From Amphibacillus cookii (GTDB lineage Bacteria > Bacillota > Bacilli > Bacillales > Amphibacillaceae), in NCBI RefSeq assembly GCF_016908375.1, contig NZ_JAFBDS010000004.1, positions 62,001-126,000 of the forward strand: a stretch of 64,000 nt of DNA, given 5' to 3'. Position 1 is the first letter of the stretch, and each line of letters begins with the position of its first letter. The translations under genes and the position numbers were made by a program. The notes beneath the pieces are model-generated. The model was not told where the DNA came from. It did not search any database and saw only the letters and a list, made by a program, of their open reading frames with translations. Shown piece by piece: positions 1 to 8,043 of the stretch.

Positions 1-161
1 TCTCGTTTTAAAGCTTCCTGCGGTGTTTCATTCCGCTCAATCTTCCCACCTGGAAACTCCCATTTATAAGGTAAGAGCTTAGATGCACCACGCTGTGCAC
101 ATAAGATCTTATTTTCTTTAATGATAACCGCTCCTACGACATGGATATCTTTTTTTGTCAT
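1..161 (-). CDS. Nudix hydrolase (MutT-like), partial at window edge
   Basis: The first 53 residues of a Nudix NTP pyrophosphohydrolase are visible and the gene runs off the left edge. The N-terminus reads MTKKDIHVVGAVI, followed by the start of the Nudix box (GGKIERNETPQEALKRE), which matches G-x5-E-x7-R-E. The catalytic REx2EE end lies outside the window. An AGGAGT ribosome site lies 8 bases before the ATG at 161. Small MutT-type members hydrolyse oxidised dGTP or other nucleoside di/triphosphates in the cytoplasm; the exact substrate cannot be told from this fragment. It is transcribed divergently from the helicase-nuclease/MazG/HAD genes, so the neighbourhood is rich in nucleotide-handling enzymes. 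Confidence 0.85.
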   Translation of the reverse strand, partial: MTKKDIHVVGAVIIKENKILCAQRGASKLLPYKWEFPGGKIERNETPQEALKR

Positions 162-577
162 CTCGCTCACTCCTGAATGTTTTCACTTACTTTATTATAG
201 CAAAGATTGGGATATTTTTGATAGAGCTATTTATTCTGACGTTCTGAGCATTGCAGTTTAATATTGAGAATTTTTTTAATATTCGTTGATGAGTTATTCC
301 CCCAACAACTGGGGTGTTTATCAACTTTCTTAGTAAAAATAATTTAGAAAAAGATAGTTTAACGTTAATTGACAGCTAATTAATTGAGTAGCAAAAAGGA
401 TCCAATAATAGAACACAAATTGATAGGGTGAATTTTTGGATATAGTCTCTGCTGGAGAAAGAAGTATTTTCTTGAATACAACAGTTAGCGCCTATTCATG
501 TTCAGATAAAGTTCAGTGTAGGTTGCAGGCATAGCTCATGTTTCGTCAATACGAGCCTACAGTTCCCTACTCAATTA
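162..577. other. Intergenic region, no gene seen
   Basis: About 415 bases of AT-rich sequence between the divergent Nudix and helicase-nuclease genes. Only a 5-bp hairpin (CCCCA...TGGGG near 300-316) stands out; it has no clear T-tract. No ORF with a ribosome site was seen. Confidence 0.5.
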
Positions 578-586
578 TGCTATGAT
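578..586 (+). promoter_or_regulatory. Extended -10 promoter for the helicase-nuclease gene
   Basis: TGCTATGAT fits an extended -10 element (TGnTATAAT) 35 bases before the ATG at 621. No good -35 hexamer is visible, as is usual for extended -10 promoters. Inferred from sequence only. Confidence 0.45.
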
Positions 587-620
587 AGTCTTGATAATAC
601 TTGGTTAGGAGCTTTCAATC

Positions 621-2270
621 ATGTCAGACATCATTTTTAAAGAACAGCCATTTACGAAAGAAGCGATGGATACGATTAAGGGCACATTTATTGATGATTA
701 TCCCGTTGTCTACATTATTTATAACAATGATCAAAAACCAATGGCTTATATTGGCCAAACCGTGCATGCGAAGCAACGGATTCAGCAGCACCTGAAGGAT
801 CAACAACGAAAAAAACTGAATGCTACGTTAATTATTGGCTATCAAAAATTCAACCAATCCGCTACCTATAATATTGAAACAAATCTGATTAACTATTTTA
901 TTGCTGACAGTAAGTATCAGCTGCAAAACATGAGTCAAACAACCAATAGCCAAGTACATAATTATTTCGATAAACACTATTACCATCGAGAAGTATTTAG
1001 AGAGATTTGGTCTGGACTCAAGAGCAGAAACATTGTAAAAGAGGAAATAGACGTTCTTGAAAACAAGGATGTTTTTAAACTATCACCCTACAAGTCACTC
1101 TCAGCCAGCCAACTAAAGGTAAAAGAGGATATTCTCGACTATTGCAATAAGCAGATTCATAAAGACGGGCAGCATGTCTTTTTAATAAAAGGTGAGGCAG
1201 GTACAGGAAAGAGTGTTGTACTTAGCTCGTTATTTAATACATTACAAGATTATTCGAAAGACACAAGTTCGCCATTATATAAAACAAATAACTATCTATT
1301 AGTTAATCATGGAGAAATGATTAAAACCTATCAGAGTATCGCGAGTAGCTTGCCTAATCTGAAGAAAAGTCATTTTCTAAAGCCAACATCATTTATTAAC
1401 AAAGTGGATAAAGGGTCAATTAAAGCTGCCGATGTTGTCCTAGTTGATGAAGCACACCTGTTGTTGAGCAAGGAAGACACATATAACAATTTTAATTATC
1501 AAAATCATCTAGAAGAGATTATTAAACGCAGTAAAGTTACTGTCATTATTTTCGATCCGAAGCAGTTTCTTAAAATTAAAAGCTATTGGAATGAAGCGAG
1601 CATTAGGGAAATGACGAAGCAGCATAAAACAACCGTTTATCACTTAACCGACCAATTCAGAATTCAGGCGAGTGAGGCTGTCCCCACTTGGATTGATGCA
1701 TTTGTGGAGAACCGGCTGGTACCTATTCCTAACAAGTTAGAGGGGTTTGAGCTAAAAGTGTTTGAAAGCAGCCAAGCTATTAAAGAAGCTATTTTTAAGC
1801 AAAATGAAGCACATGGCTTATCAAGACTTGTTTCTACCTTTGATTACTTGCACAAAAAAGACGGTAATACCTATCTTGTTGATGAAGGTGGTATTCAATT
1901 GCCTTGGAATACAACCAGCACCAAAACGACCTGGGCAGAGGAAGCGTCTACGGTTAGAGAGGTTGGTTCCATATACACGGTACAGGGTTTTGATTTGAAT
2001 TATGTTGGTGTGATTATAGGTCCATCGATAAGCTATGACCCACACACAGATCAACTTGTCATTAACCCTAAAAAATATAAAGATACCGAAGCTTATCGAA
2101 AAAGACAGGACCTATCAGAGTCCGAGAATGAGCACTTGAAAATTGAGATTATCCTGAATTCGTTAAATGTTTTAATGAAGCGCGGTATTCATGGTCTATA
2201 CATTTATGCAACGGATGATAAACTGAGAAAAAAATTACTAGCACTTCAAGAGGAGGGGAAACATGTCTGA
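621..2270 (+). CDS. GIY-YIG nuclease fused to DUF2075 (Schlafen-like) helicase/ATPase
   Basis: This 549-residue protein joins two domains. Residues about 28-100 are a GIY-YIG nuclease-type domain, with VYIIY at 30-34, YIGQT at 43-47 and an Arg at 53. Residues about 155-540 are a DUF2075 P-loop ATPase related to superfamily 1 helicases. That domain shows Walker A GEAGTGKS (191-198), Walker B VVLVDEAH (272-279), a FDPKQ motif near 311, LTDQFR near 342 and YTVQGFD near residue 460. The family is thought to act on nucleic acids and often sits in defence-type islands; its substrate is not established. The start has GGAG 9 bases upstream. The 3' end overlaps the MazG-like gene by 8 bases, so the two are probably translationally coupled. 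Confidence 0.85.
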   Translation: MSDIIFKEQPFTKEAMDTIKGTFIDDYPVVYIIYNNDQKPMAYIGQTVHAKQRIQQHLKDQQRKKLNATLIIGYQKFNQSATYNIETNLINYFIADSKYQLQNMSQTTNSQVHNYFDKHYYHREVFREIWSGLKSRNIVKEEIDVLENKDVFKLSPYKSLSASQLKVKEDILDYCNKQIHKDGQHVFLIKGEAGTGKSVVLSSLFNTLQDYSKDTSSPLYKTNNYLLVNHGEMIKTYQSIASSLPNLKKSHFLKPTSFINKVDKGSIKAADVVLVDEAHLLLSKEDTYNNFNYQNHLEEIIKRSKVTVIIFDPKQFLKIKSYWNEASIREMTKQHKTTVYHLTDQFRIQASEAVPTWIDAFVENRLVPIPNKLEGFELKVFESSQAIKEAIFKQNEAHGLSRLVSTFDYLHKKDGNTYLVDEGGIQLPWNTTSTKTTWAEEASTVREVGSIYTVQGFDLNYVGVIIGPSISYDPHTDQLVINPKKYKDTEAYRKRQDLSESENEHLKIEIILNSLNVLMKRGIHGLYIYATDDKLRKKLLALQEEGKHV

Positions 2271-2604
2271 TATCAATGCACTAATCGAGGAAATTAATCG
2301 TTTTAGAGAGGCAAGGGATTGGCGCCAATTTCATAACCCTAAAGACCTTGCCCTATCCTTATCACTAGAAGCAGCAGAATTACTGGAGAACTTTCAATGG
2401 AAAACGAGCGAGGAGGCCGTGGCGAGTAATTTATCTGGAATGAAGGATGAGCTTGCAGATGTTCTTATTTATGCACTTATGCTTTGTTCAGATCTAGAAC
2501 TCGACTTAGAAACCATTATTAAAGCAAAGCTGGAGAAGAATAATCAGAAATATCCGATTGATAAAGCGAAGGGGAGTAAAGAAAAATATAGTGATCTATC
2601 TTAA
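2263..2604 (+). CDS. MazG-like nucleotide pyrophosphohydrolase
   Basis: A 113-residue all-helical NTP pyrophosphohydrolase of the MazG/RS21-C6 type. The metal-binding motifs are visible as E36-AA-E39 and E63-LA-D66 (KDELADVLIY). Family members hydrolyse canonical or damaged (d)NTPs to monophosphate plus pyrophosphate in the cytoplasm. GAGGAGGGG lies just upstream inside the end of the helicase-nuclease gene, and the ATG overlaps that gene by 8 bases. A near-identical but broken second copy lies 983 bases downstream. The tight coupling suggests the helicase-nuclease and this enzyme work as one unit, perhaps through local nucleotide removal, which is inference. Confidence 0.88.
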   Translation: MSDINALIEEINRFREARDWRQFHNPKDLALSLSLEAAELLENFQWKTSEEAVASNLSGMKDELADVLIYALMLCSDLELDLETIIKAKLEKNNQKYPIDKAKGSKEKYSDLS

Positions 2605-2667
2605 TTCGGAAGGGATACAGCTATGAAATCGATTGTCTTTGATGTTGACGATACCCTATACGATCAA
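2317..2667 (+). repeat. Direct repeat copy 1 (MazG end plus HAD start)
   Basis: 351 bases that recur at 3300-3650 with a constant offset of 983 and no net indel. I count about 26 mismatches, roughly 93% identity. It covers most of the MazG-like gene, the short spacer and the first 15 codons of the HAD gene. Weaker protein similarity extends a few codons further left (FREARDW versus FRKKRDW). Confidence 0.9.
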
Positions 2668-2670
2668 TAA
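2623..2670 (+). pseudogene. Truncated HAD hydrolase start (15 codons)
   Basis: ATG at 2623 opens MKSIVFDVDDTLYDQ and then hits TAA at 2668-2670. It is the duplicate of the first 15 codons of the intact HAD gene at 3606, including nucleophile motif DVDDT, and carries the same ribosome-site spacing (GGAAGGGA). Everything after residue 15 has been replaced by unrelated sequence, so this is the scar of the duplication and not a working gene. Confidence 0.85.
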
Positions 2671-2802
2671 TTTCAATACCGATAAAATGCTTTTTATCAC
2701 AATATATACATGTCGGCTTTTTATCGACCTACACTTTTAATTTAATATAAATCGTACACCTATTAATGTTGATGAATTATTTTTTTCAGAAAGGTTGTTT
2801 AT

Positions 2803-3099
2803 ATGGGCGTTGTTATCGCAATAGCGATTTCTATTACTATTATTACTTATCTAGGTTTCAATTTTTTGTGTTTGAAATACCCAAAGTTCCTCATTCATTG
2901 GGGCGTTGACTCTTTGAATCCGTTTTCTTTAATCACTCTAAATATATTTTACGTTTATATTAATATAAAAATAACTGATGATTATAATTACATTATTCTC
3001 ATTATATACTGTGTACCAATTATAGTTTTAGTAAGTATAGCACTTACATTTAGTAAGATCGTCGTGCTGTTATTTTTAAAACTAAGACCCGCTAAATAA
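2803..3099 (+). CDS. Small hydrophobic membrane protein, unknown
   Basis: 98 residues with about three membrane segments (residues ~3-27, ~40-58, ~63-92) and a short basic tail (LRPAK). It starts with ATG after GAAAGG, 9 bases upstream. It lies wholly inside the 632-base segment that separates the two copies of the 351-bp repeat, so it arrived with, or was trapped by, the rearrangement. I do not recognise a family. It could be a cargo gene of the insertion or a membrane effector tied to the neighbouring helicase/MazG pair; nothing in the sequence decides between these. Confidence 0.55.
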   Translation: MGVVIAIAISITIITYLGFNFLCLKYPKFLIHWGVDSLNPFSLITLNIFYVYINIKITDDYNYIILIIYCVPIIVLVSIALTFSKIVVLLFLKLRPAK

Positions 3100-3281
3100 G
3101 TTAGCGACATGCATGGTTCTTAAACTTAGTAGTCGGCGATCGACAAATACTTGACGGTAATAATGGCGCTATGCACATAGTACAATAAAAGAGTAAATTC
3201 AAAACTTGTTCAACGCAAGTTAGGGTAGTGAAATGATGGATTTTGTCACATTTGCACTCACTGAATTCTCTACCATATTGA
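3100..3281. other. Short spacer with out-of-frame leader of the second MazG copy
   Basis: ATG codons at 3233 and 3236 open a 17-codon reading frame that stops at TAG 3286-3288, one frame away from the MazG-like repeat. This could be the original N-terminus of the second copy, separated by a frameshift. No other feature is seen. Confidence 0.35.
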
Positions 3282-3587
3282 TTATTTAGAAAGAAGCGTG
3301 ATTGGCGGCAATTTCATAACCCAAAGGATCTTGCTCTTTCCTTATCACTAGAAGCAGCAGAATTACTGGAGAACTTTCAATGGAGAACGAGCGAGGAGGC
3401 CGTAGCGAGTAATTTATCTGGAATGAAGGATGAGCTTGCAGATGTTCTTATTTATGCACTTATGCTTTGTTCAGATCTAGAACTCGACTTAGAAGCCATT
3501 ATTAAAGCAAAACTGGAGAAAAATAATCAGAAGTATCCGATTGATAGAGCTAAAGGGAGAAAAGAAAAATATAGTGATCTATCTTGA
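3282..3587 (+). pseudogene. Second MazG-like copy, lacking a start
   Basis: In-frame codons run LFRKKRDWRQFHNPKD to the stop at 3585-3587 and match the intact MazG-like protein from residue 14 onward. E-xx-E and E-xx-D metal motifs are kept and there is no internal stop or frameshift. An in-frame TGA at 3279-3281 precedes the similarity and no ATG, GTG or TTG opens the frame there. The first internal ATG would give only about 50 residues. Differences from copy 1 are partly synonymous, so this copy may have been under selection until recently. It directly precedes the intact HAD gene. Confidence 0.75.
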
Positions 3588-3650
3588 TTTGGAAAGGACA
3601 CAGCCATGAAAACCATTATCTTTGATGTTGACGATACCTTGTACGATCAA
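3300..3650 (+). repeat. Direct repeat copy 2 (MazG end plus HAD start)
   Basis: Partner of 2317-2667, offset 983. Here the HAD part continues into a full gene, while the MazG part has lost its start. Confidence 0.9.
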
Positions 3651-4316
3651 GCACTATCATTTCACGAGACGTTTAAAAGTCTAATTAAGTCGTCTTGGAG
3701 CTATAACGAGATAGATACTATCTACCGAACGAGTCGAAAATACAGTGAAATCCTTTTTGATCAGAGTGAAGCTGGAGAAATTTCAGTTTTAGAGTGGCAG
3801 ATAGGGCGCATTGCCAAAGCGTTAGCCGATTATGGCATTCAGATTAATGATGAACAAGCACTTGCCTTTCATGAAAGCTACAAGCAGGCTCAAGCTAATA
3901 TTCGCTTGTTTCCTGAAGTAGAGGAGCTGCTTAATCATCTTGCCCAACTAGACGTACAACTCGCTATCCTAACAAATGGCGAAGAATCACATCAACTAAT
4001 GAAAATAAAACAACTTGAATTAACCAATTGGATTCCAGAAGAAAATATCTTTGTCTCAGGAACATATGGCATTGCAAAGCCCAAATCAGGTATTTTTAAA
4101 ATAGTTGAAAAAAAACTAAATTGTGATCCCAAACAAACCGTATACGTCGGTGACTCGTTTGAGAAGGACATTGTTGGTGCAAAGCAAGTTGGGTGGAAAG
4201 CCGTGTGGATCAATCATAGAAAGCATGAACAAGCGCCTAATAGCACTATTAGTCCTGATAAAGTTGTGTATAGTGCTGCTGAATTATTTAAGTTTTTTAG
4301 AGCTCGTATTAACTAG
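3606..4316 (+). CDS. HAD-superfamily hydrolase, pyrimidine nucleotidase type
   Basis: 236 residues of a subfamily IA HAD phosphatase. Motif I is DVDDT with nucleophile Asp7 and Asp9. Motif II is LTNG near residue 126, motif III has the Lys of AKPKSG near 156, and motif IV is GDSFEKD near 181. A helical cap lies between motifs I and II. The FDVDDTLYDQ start resembles YjjG/SDT1-like nucleotidases that dephosphorylate pyrimidine nucleoside monophosphates; that substrate is inferred. GGAAAGGA lies before the ATG. It follows the broken MazG copy, so the ancestral order was probably helicase-nuclease, MazG, HAD. A MazG that makes monophosphates followed by a nucleotidase would drive nucleotides to nucleosides. 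Confidence 0.8.
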   Translation: MKTIIFDVDDTLYDQALSFHETFKSLIKSSWSYNEIDTIYRTSRKYSEILFDQSEAGEISVLEWQIGRIAKALADYGIQINDEQALAFHESYKQAQANIRLFPEVEELLNHLAQLDVQLAILTNGEESHQLMKIKQLELTNWIPEENIFVSGTYGIAKPKSGIFKIVEKKLNCDPKQTVYVGDSFEKDIVGAKQVGWKAVWINHRKHEQAPNSTISPDKVVYSAAELFKFFRARIN

Positions 4317-4437
4317 CATGTTTTATGGTTGTTATAGGACTATAATTATACCATTTTAAAAAGAGAAGGCTCAATTTACCCGATTAGTAACGTTCAAGGA
4401 CAAAAGATAAAAACATCTCACTGGCCTTCCCATCGTT

Positions 4438-4976
4438 TTATAACGTATCAGGAACACCTCTATTAAAATAATCAATAAACTCAGAAACACGATTAAATGA
4501 GATATGTGGCTCTATCGAAAATATTGTAATATAGATAGCGCCTTATTTATCCCTTCAGGATTTGGTTTCGGTTCAATGACATCATCACCTGTTATAATAA
4601 CATCAAAGATATTTTCCATTTGAAGTGCTTCTAAAGAAATATCCAAACTCCTTTTTGCTTTTCCAGTCACTATTCCTAATTTTAATCCTTTTTCTTTTAA
4701 AAATTTTATTAAATTAACAATGTCATTATTAGGCTCGACTAACGCATGATGATGTTCTGCATATTTTTCATAATACCATTCAATTGCCTGCTCTTTATTA
4801 GCATTTAATAGATTTTCTTTTATAATGCCTGTTTCAAACGGACCAAACATTGCCTTAATGGCTTCAGGAGAAAGGTCTTTATTATCAAATTTTTGAAAAA
4901 CATTTTGAAAAGCATAAAAACAAATCGGTAAAGTATTCGCTAAGGTTCCATCAAAATCAAAAATAATTGCTTTCAT
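4438..4976 (-). pseudogene. HAD phosphatase with internal deletion and frameshift
   Basis: The open frame 4976-4512 gives 154 residues with motif I DFDGTLANT, motif II IVTGKAKRS and the Lys of EPKPNPEG, like PpaX/phosphoglycolate phosphatases. It then ends abruptly after ALSILQ. Motif IV (GDSxxD), needed for metal binding, is absent. In the next frame, just past the stop, codons read EPHISFNRVSEFIDYF, which looks like the normal C-terminus of such an enzyme, ending with TAA at 4438. About 40-45 residues therefore seem deleted with a frame change near 4515. A GGGAGCG ribosome site precedes the ATG at 4976. Confidence 0.7.
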
Positions 4977-5077
4977 AACAGACGCTCCCTTAAAATTTGT
5001 CTTCCTCTTTCTCCCAACATTATATTCAAAACTGGGGCATTCTCGATAAAACGGACCTTTAATAATTAAACATCTAT

Positions 5078-6763
5078 CTAATATTTTTTTAACAAATACC
5101 TTAGTGGAATAATGGATATCAGTATAATAATTAAAGCCGCCGGTGCCGCTAAATAGTAAAAGGACTCATTCGCTTCTACATACACTCTCACGGCTAACGT
5201 ATCAAACCCTGGCGGGCGCAACATAAGTGTTGCGGGTAGCTCTTTGATCGAACTCACAAAGACAAGCGCACCGCCTGCTAATACCCCTGGCAAAATCGAA
5301 GGTAGAATCACTTTAAACATAACTTTCCAAGGGGGATGCCCTAAGCTTCGGGCCGCTTCATCAATACGAGGTGATACAAGACTTAATGATGCTTCTCCCG
5401 CTTGCATCGCCTGTGGTAAAAAACGGATAACCAGGGCAATAGCAACCATATAAAACGTATTATACAAAGCGGGTAAGTGGTTATTAAAGACAAAGATCAT
5501 CCCTAAAGCAACAATAACACCCGGTAAAGCATAGCCTGCATAACTCAACCGATCTATTGAACTTGAGATTACAGAAGGGTATCTTGACTTTAAATAAATA
5601 ATTGGCATAGATAGTACCATACACAGTAAAGAAGCGAATAAAGATATACGTAAACTGTTCCAAGCAAACCCAAAAAACCGTGCATCCAGGGCACCTCTAC
5701 CTATTCCAATAACGGACCAATAAACAAGCACAATGATTGGTAATACCACCGAAACAAAGAAAATAATACAAACATAAATAAGTGTTGGTATTTTCCATTT
5801 ACCAAGTGATAAGACATTCGGTTCTTTAAAAGTATTAGACGTTTGGTAATACTTACTTTTCTTCCTTGTTTTCACTTCGATCCATAGAATAATAATCGTT
5901 AGCAACATAAGGACTAAACTTAAGATAGAGGCCGAAGCCGTGTCAAAACTGGCTCGTTGAAAATAAATAGCAGCCGTAAATGTAACATAGCGCATCATTG
6001 CAATGACACCAAAGTCAGATAAGACATATAAAGCGATGAGGATGGCTCCCGCACCAATTGCCGGCCGTAAAAAAGGTAAGTTCACCTTCCAAAAGATTTG
6101 TCTCGTATTCATCCCCTGTGAGCGGGCAATTTCTTCAAAGTTACGATTCATCTTGCGCAGCGAAGCACTTGCTATTAAGAATACATAAGGATATGTAAAC
6201 ATGGTTAGTACAAAGAACACACCCCAAAATGAATAGATATTTATCGGATATTCATCGAACATATTCACTAACCACGGGACCTCTCGCCAAGCGTTTTTCA
6301 CCCAACCACTTGGACCAAAGACAATAATATATGTCATCGCCCCTACATAGGGCGGAATAACTAATGGGAGTGCTAATAGCCACTGCCATATTTTCCGACC
6401 AGGTATATCCGTACGCACAACAATCCAAGATAATGTGACGCCAATCAAAACAGCACATAAAGTAACCGCAGCGGTTAGCGAGAACGTATCCAATAAAAGC
6501 TGTGGGATCCGATCATCGAGCAGACGCCTCCACCGATCAATACCTGCGAATAGTGATTGCCAGATAACATAAATGATCGGTATAGACATTATGAGTCCAG
6601 TCAACAAACCAAATAAAAACAATACTTTACCTGGTGGATTTCCATGCCAACTGTCCATCCACTTTCTCCTTAAGAAACGGAGAACGGCTAGAGAAGTATC
6701 TTCTCCAGCCTTGACATTTTTATCATTATTTGATTGATGATGATTTTGATGATCTTCACTCAT
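5078..6763 (-). CDS. fbpB: Ferric iron ABC transporter, fused permease
   Basis: 561 residues with two homologous permease halves and about 12 membrane segments, as in FbpB/HitB/AfuB ferric transporters. Each half carries an EAA-type coupling loop: EEIARSQGMNTRQIFWKV in the first and DEAARSLGHPPWKVMFKV in the second. The first ~45 residues are a polar His/Asn-rich cytoplasmic tail. It moves iron delivered by the binding protein across the cytoplasmic membrane using the FbpC-type ATPase. It lies 37 bases after the binding-protein gene, in one operon. Thiamine- or 2-aminophosphonate-type permeases share this fold, but the Fur boxes upstream support iron. Confidence 0.88.
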   Translation of the reverse strand: MSEDHQNHHQSNNDKNVKAGEDTSLAVLRFLRRKWMDSWHGNPPGKVLFLFGLLTGLIMSIPIIYVIWQSLFAGIDRWRRLLDDRIPQLLLDTFSLTAAVTLCAVLIGVTLSWIVVRTDIPGRKIWQWLLALPLVIPPYVGAMTYIIVFGPSGWVKNAWREVPWLVNMFDEYPINIYSFWGVFFVLTMFTYPYVFLIASASLRKMNRNFEEIARSQGMNTRQIFWKVNLPFLRPAIGAGAILIALYVLSDFGVIAMMRYVTFTAAIYFQRASFDTASASILSLVLMLLTIIILWIEVKTRKKSKYYQTSNTFKEPNVLSLGKWKIPTLIYVCIIFFVSVVLPIIVLVYWSVIGIGRGALDARFFGFAWNSLRISLFASLLCMVLSMPIIYLKSRYPSVISSSIDRLSYAGYALPGVIVALGMIFVFNNHLPALYNTFYMVAIALVIRFLPQAMQAGEASLSLVSPRIDEAARSLGHPPWKVMFKVILPSILPGVLAGGALVFVSSIKELPATLMLRPPGFDTLAVRVYVEANESFYYLAAPAALIIILISIIPLRYLLKKY

Positions 6764-6800
6764 GTATGCTCTCTCCTAAGCCGAAAAACCAAAATCGAAA

Positions 6801-7829
6801 TTATCTTAGTTCAAGGTCTAAACCTGACTGCTCGATAAGTTCTTTCGTATCTTCAAAATATTTCCCGAGATCTTTTAACGGCATTTGTTGAACTTTTAAA
6901 TCTGCAAATTTAACAGCATGTTCATATGGAGGCTCTAAATCAGTATTGATAGGGATTTCTAAAGACTCTCCAACGAATTCCAACTGATTTTCAGGTAAAA
7001 GTAACCACTCAATAAACGCTTTGGCGTCTTCTTCATTTGGCGCACCATTTACAAGCCCTACACCTGCAGCGTTGGCAATAACGCCCATTTCTCCTTCTCC
7101 TTGATCAGGATAAATGAAACCAACGTTATTATTGGTCGGTTCTTCTAACTGTTGGTGATAGTAGTAGTTGTTTACTAAACCAAATGGATGCTCACCTGCA
7201 CCAACTGCCTGACGAATATCGCCATGACCACTATAAATGCCTGCTGCATTATCTTTAATCGCCTCTATCCACTCAGCTGTCATTTCATCTCCCCACTCAT
7301 TACGCAATGCAGAGACGTTACCAATCATACCTCCATTGCCACCGCGAGTAATAGCAAATTGTCCCTCAAATTCTTCATCCATTAATGCTTCCATTGTTTT
7401 TGGCATTTCCTCTTCCGTGATCATATCTTTATTATAAATGAAACCACGAGATCTTGCTGATATTGCAATCCAAGAATTGTCATCTGCACGATATGGTGCT
7501 TCGATGGTTTCAACACCTTCTCCATCAAAGCTTGCTAATAAGGCTTCCATACGCAAATATTCTAATGCACCAATGTCATTTGAAATAAAAATATCAGCTT
7601 GCACATTACCGGTTTCTTCTTTTAATTGAAGGGCATCCGCTTCATGTAAAGTTCTAACTGTTATACCTGTTTCTTCAGAAAATTTATCAAGTAACGGTTG
7701 TACAAATCTTTCGTTACGGCTTGAGTAAACGACAAGCTCGTCTTCATCTCCTTGACCACATGCAGCTACTAAGATTACTAACAACATTAACGATGCTATA
7801 AACATCAAAGATTTAATTGATTTCTTCAT
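6801..7829 (-). CDS. fbpA: Ferric iron ABC transporter, substrate-binding lipoprotein
   Basis: 342 residues. A lipoprotein signal ends in LVAAC with the lipid Cys near residue 24, so the protein is anchored outside the membrane. The mature part is a type II periplasmic-binding fold of the FbpA/FutA family, starting ELVVYSSRNERFV. Two Tyr near the middle (NNYYYHQQ) are in the place where family members bind Fe3+. Two Fur-like boxes lie within 100 bases upstream of the start. The gene leads the permease gene on the same strand. Confidence 0.9.
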   Translation of the reverse strand: MKKSIKSLMFIASLMLLVILVAACGQGDEDELVVYSSRNERFVQPLLDKFSEETGITVRTLHEADALQLKEETGNVQADIFISNDIGALEYLRMEALLASFDGEGVETIEAPYRADDNSWIAISARSRGFIYNKDMITEEEMPKTMEALMDEEFEGQFAITRGGNGGMIGNVSALRNEWGDEMTAEWIEAIKDNAAGIYSGHGDIRQAVGAGEHPFGLVNNYYYHQQLEEPTNNNVGFIYPDQGEGEMGVIANAAGVGLVNGAPNEEDAKAFIEWLLLPENQLEFVGESLEIPINTDLEPPYEHAVKFADLKVQQMPLKDLGKYFEDTKELIEQSGLDLELR

Positions 7830-7867
7830 GATGATGTTTCCCCCTTGTAAAATAAATTTTATCTCCC

Positions 7868-7886
7868 GATAATGACATTCATTCTC
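7868..7886. promoter_or_regulatory. Fur box 1
   Basis: The 19-mer starting GATAATGACATTCATT matches the Fur consensus GATAATGATAATCATTATC at 16 of 19 positions by my count. It lies 39 bases before the binding-protein start, where Fur-Fe2+ binding would block transcription. Confidence 0.75.
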
Positions 7887-7907
7887 ACTAGCGGTGTTTA
7901 GTTTACC

Positions 7908-7926
7908 CTAAATGATAATCATTGTC
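7908..7926. promoter_or_regulatory. Fur box 2
   Basis: The core TGATAATCATTGTCA is a 7-1-7 inverted repeat (consensus TGATAATNATTATCA) and fits the 19-mer at about 15 of 19 positions. It lies 21 bases from Fur box 1, so the promoter may be covered by two dimers. Confidence 0.75.
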
Positions 7927-8043
7927 AATAAGGTTTTGAATGCTTAATTTCTACCACAATAAATGCTTAGATTTAAGAAAATTACACTTCTCCATATTAA
8001 TTTCCATTAAGAAAACCAGGCACTTATAAATGATTATTTAATT

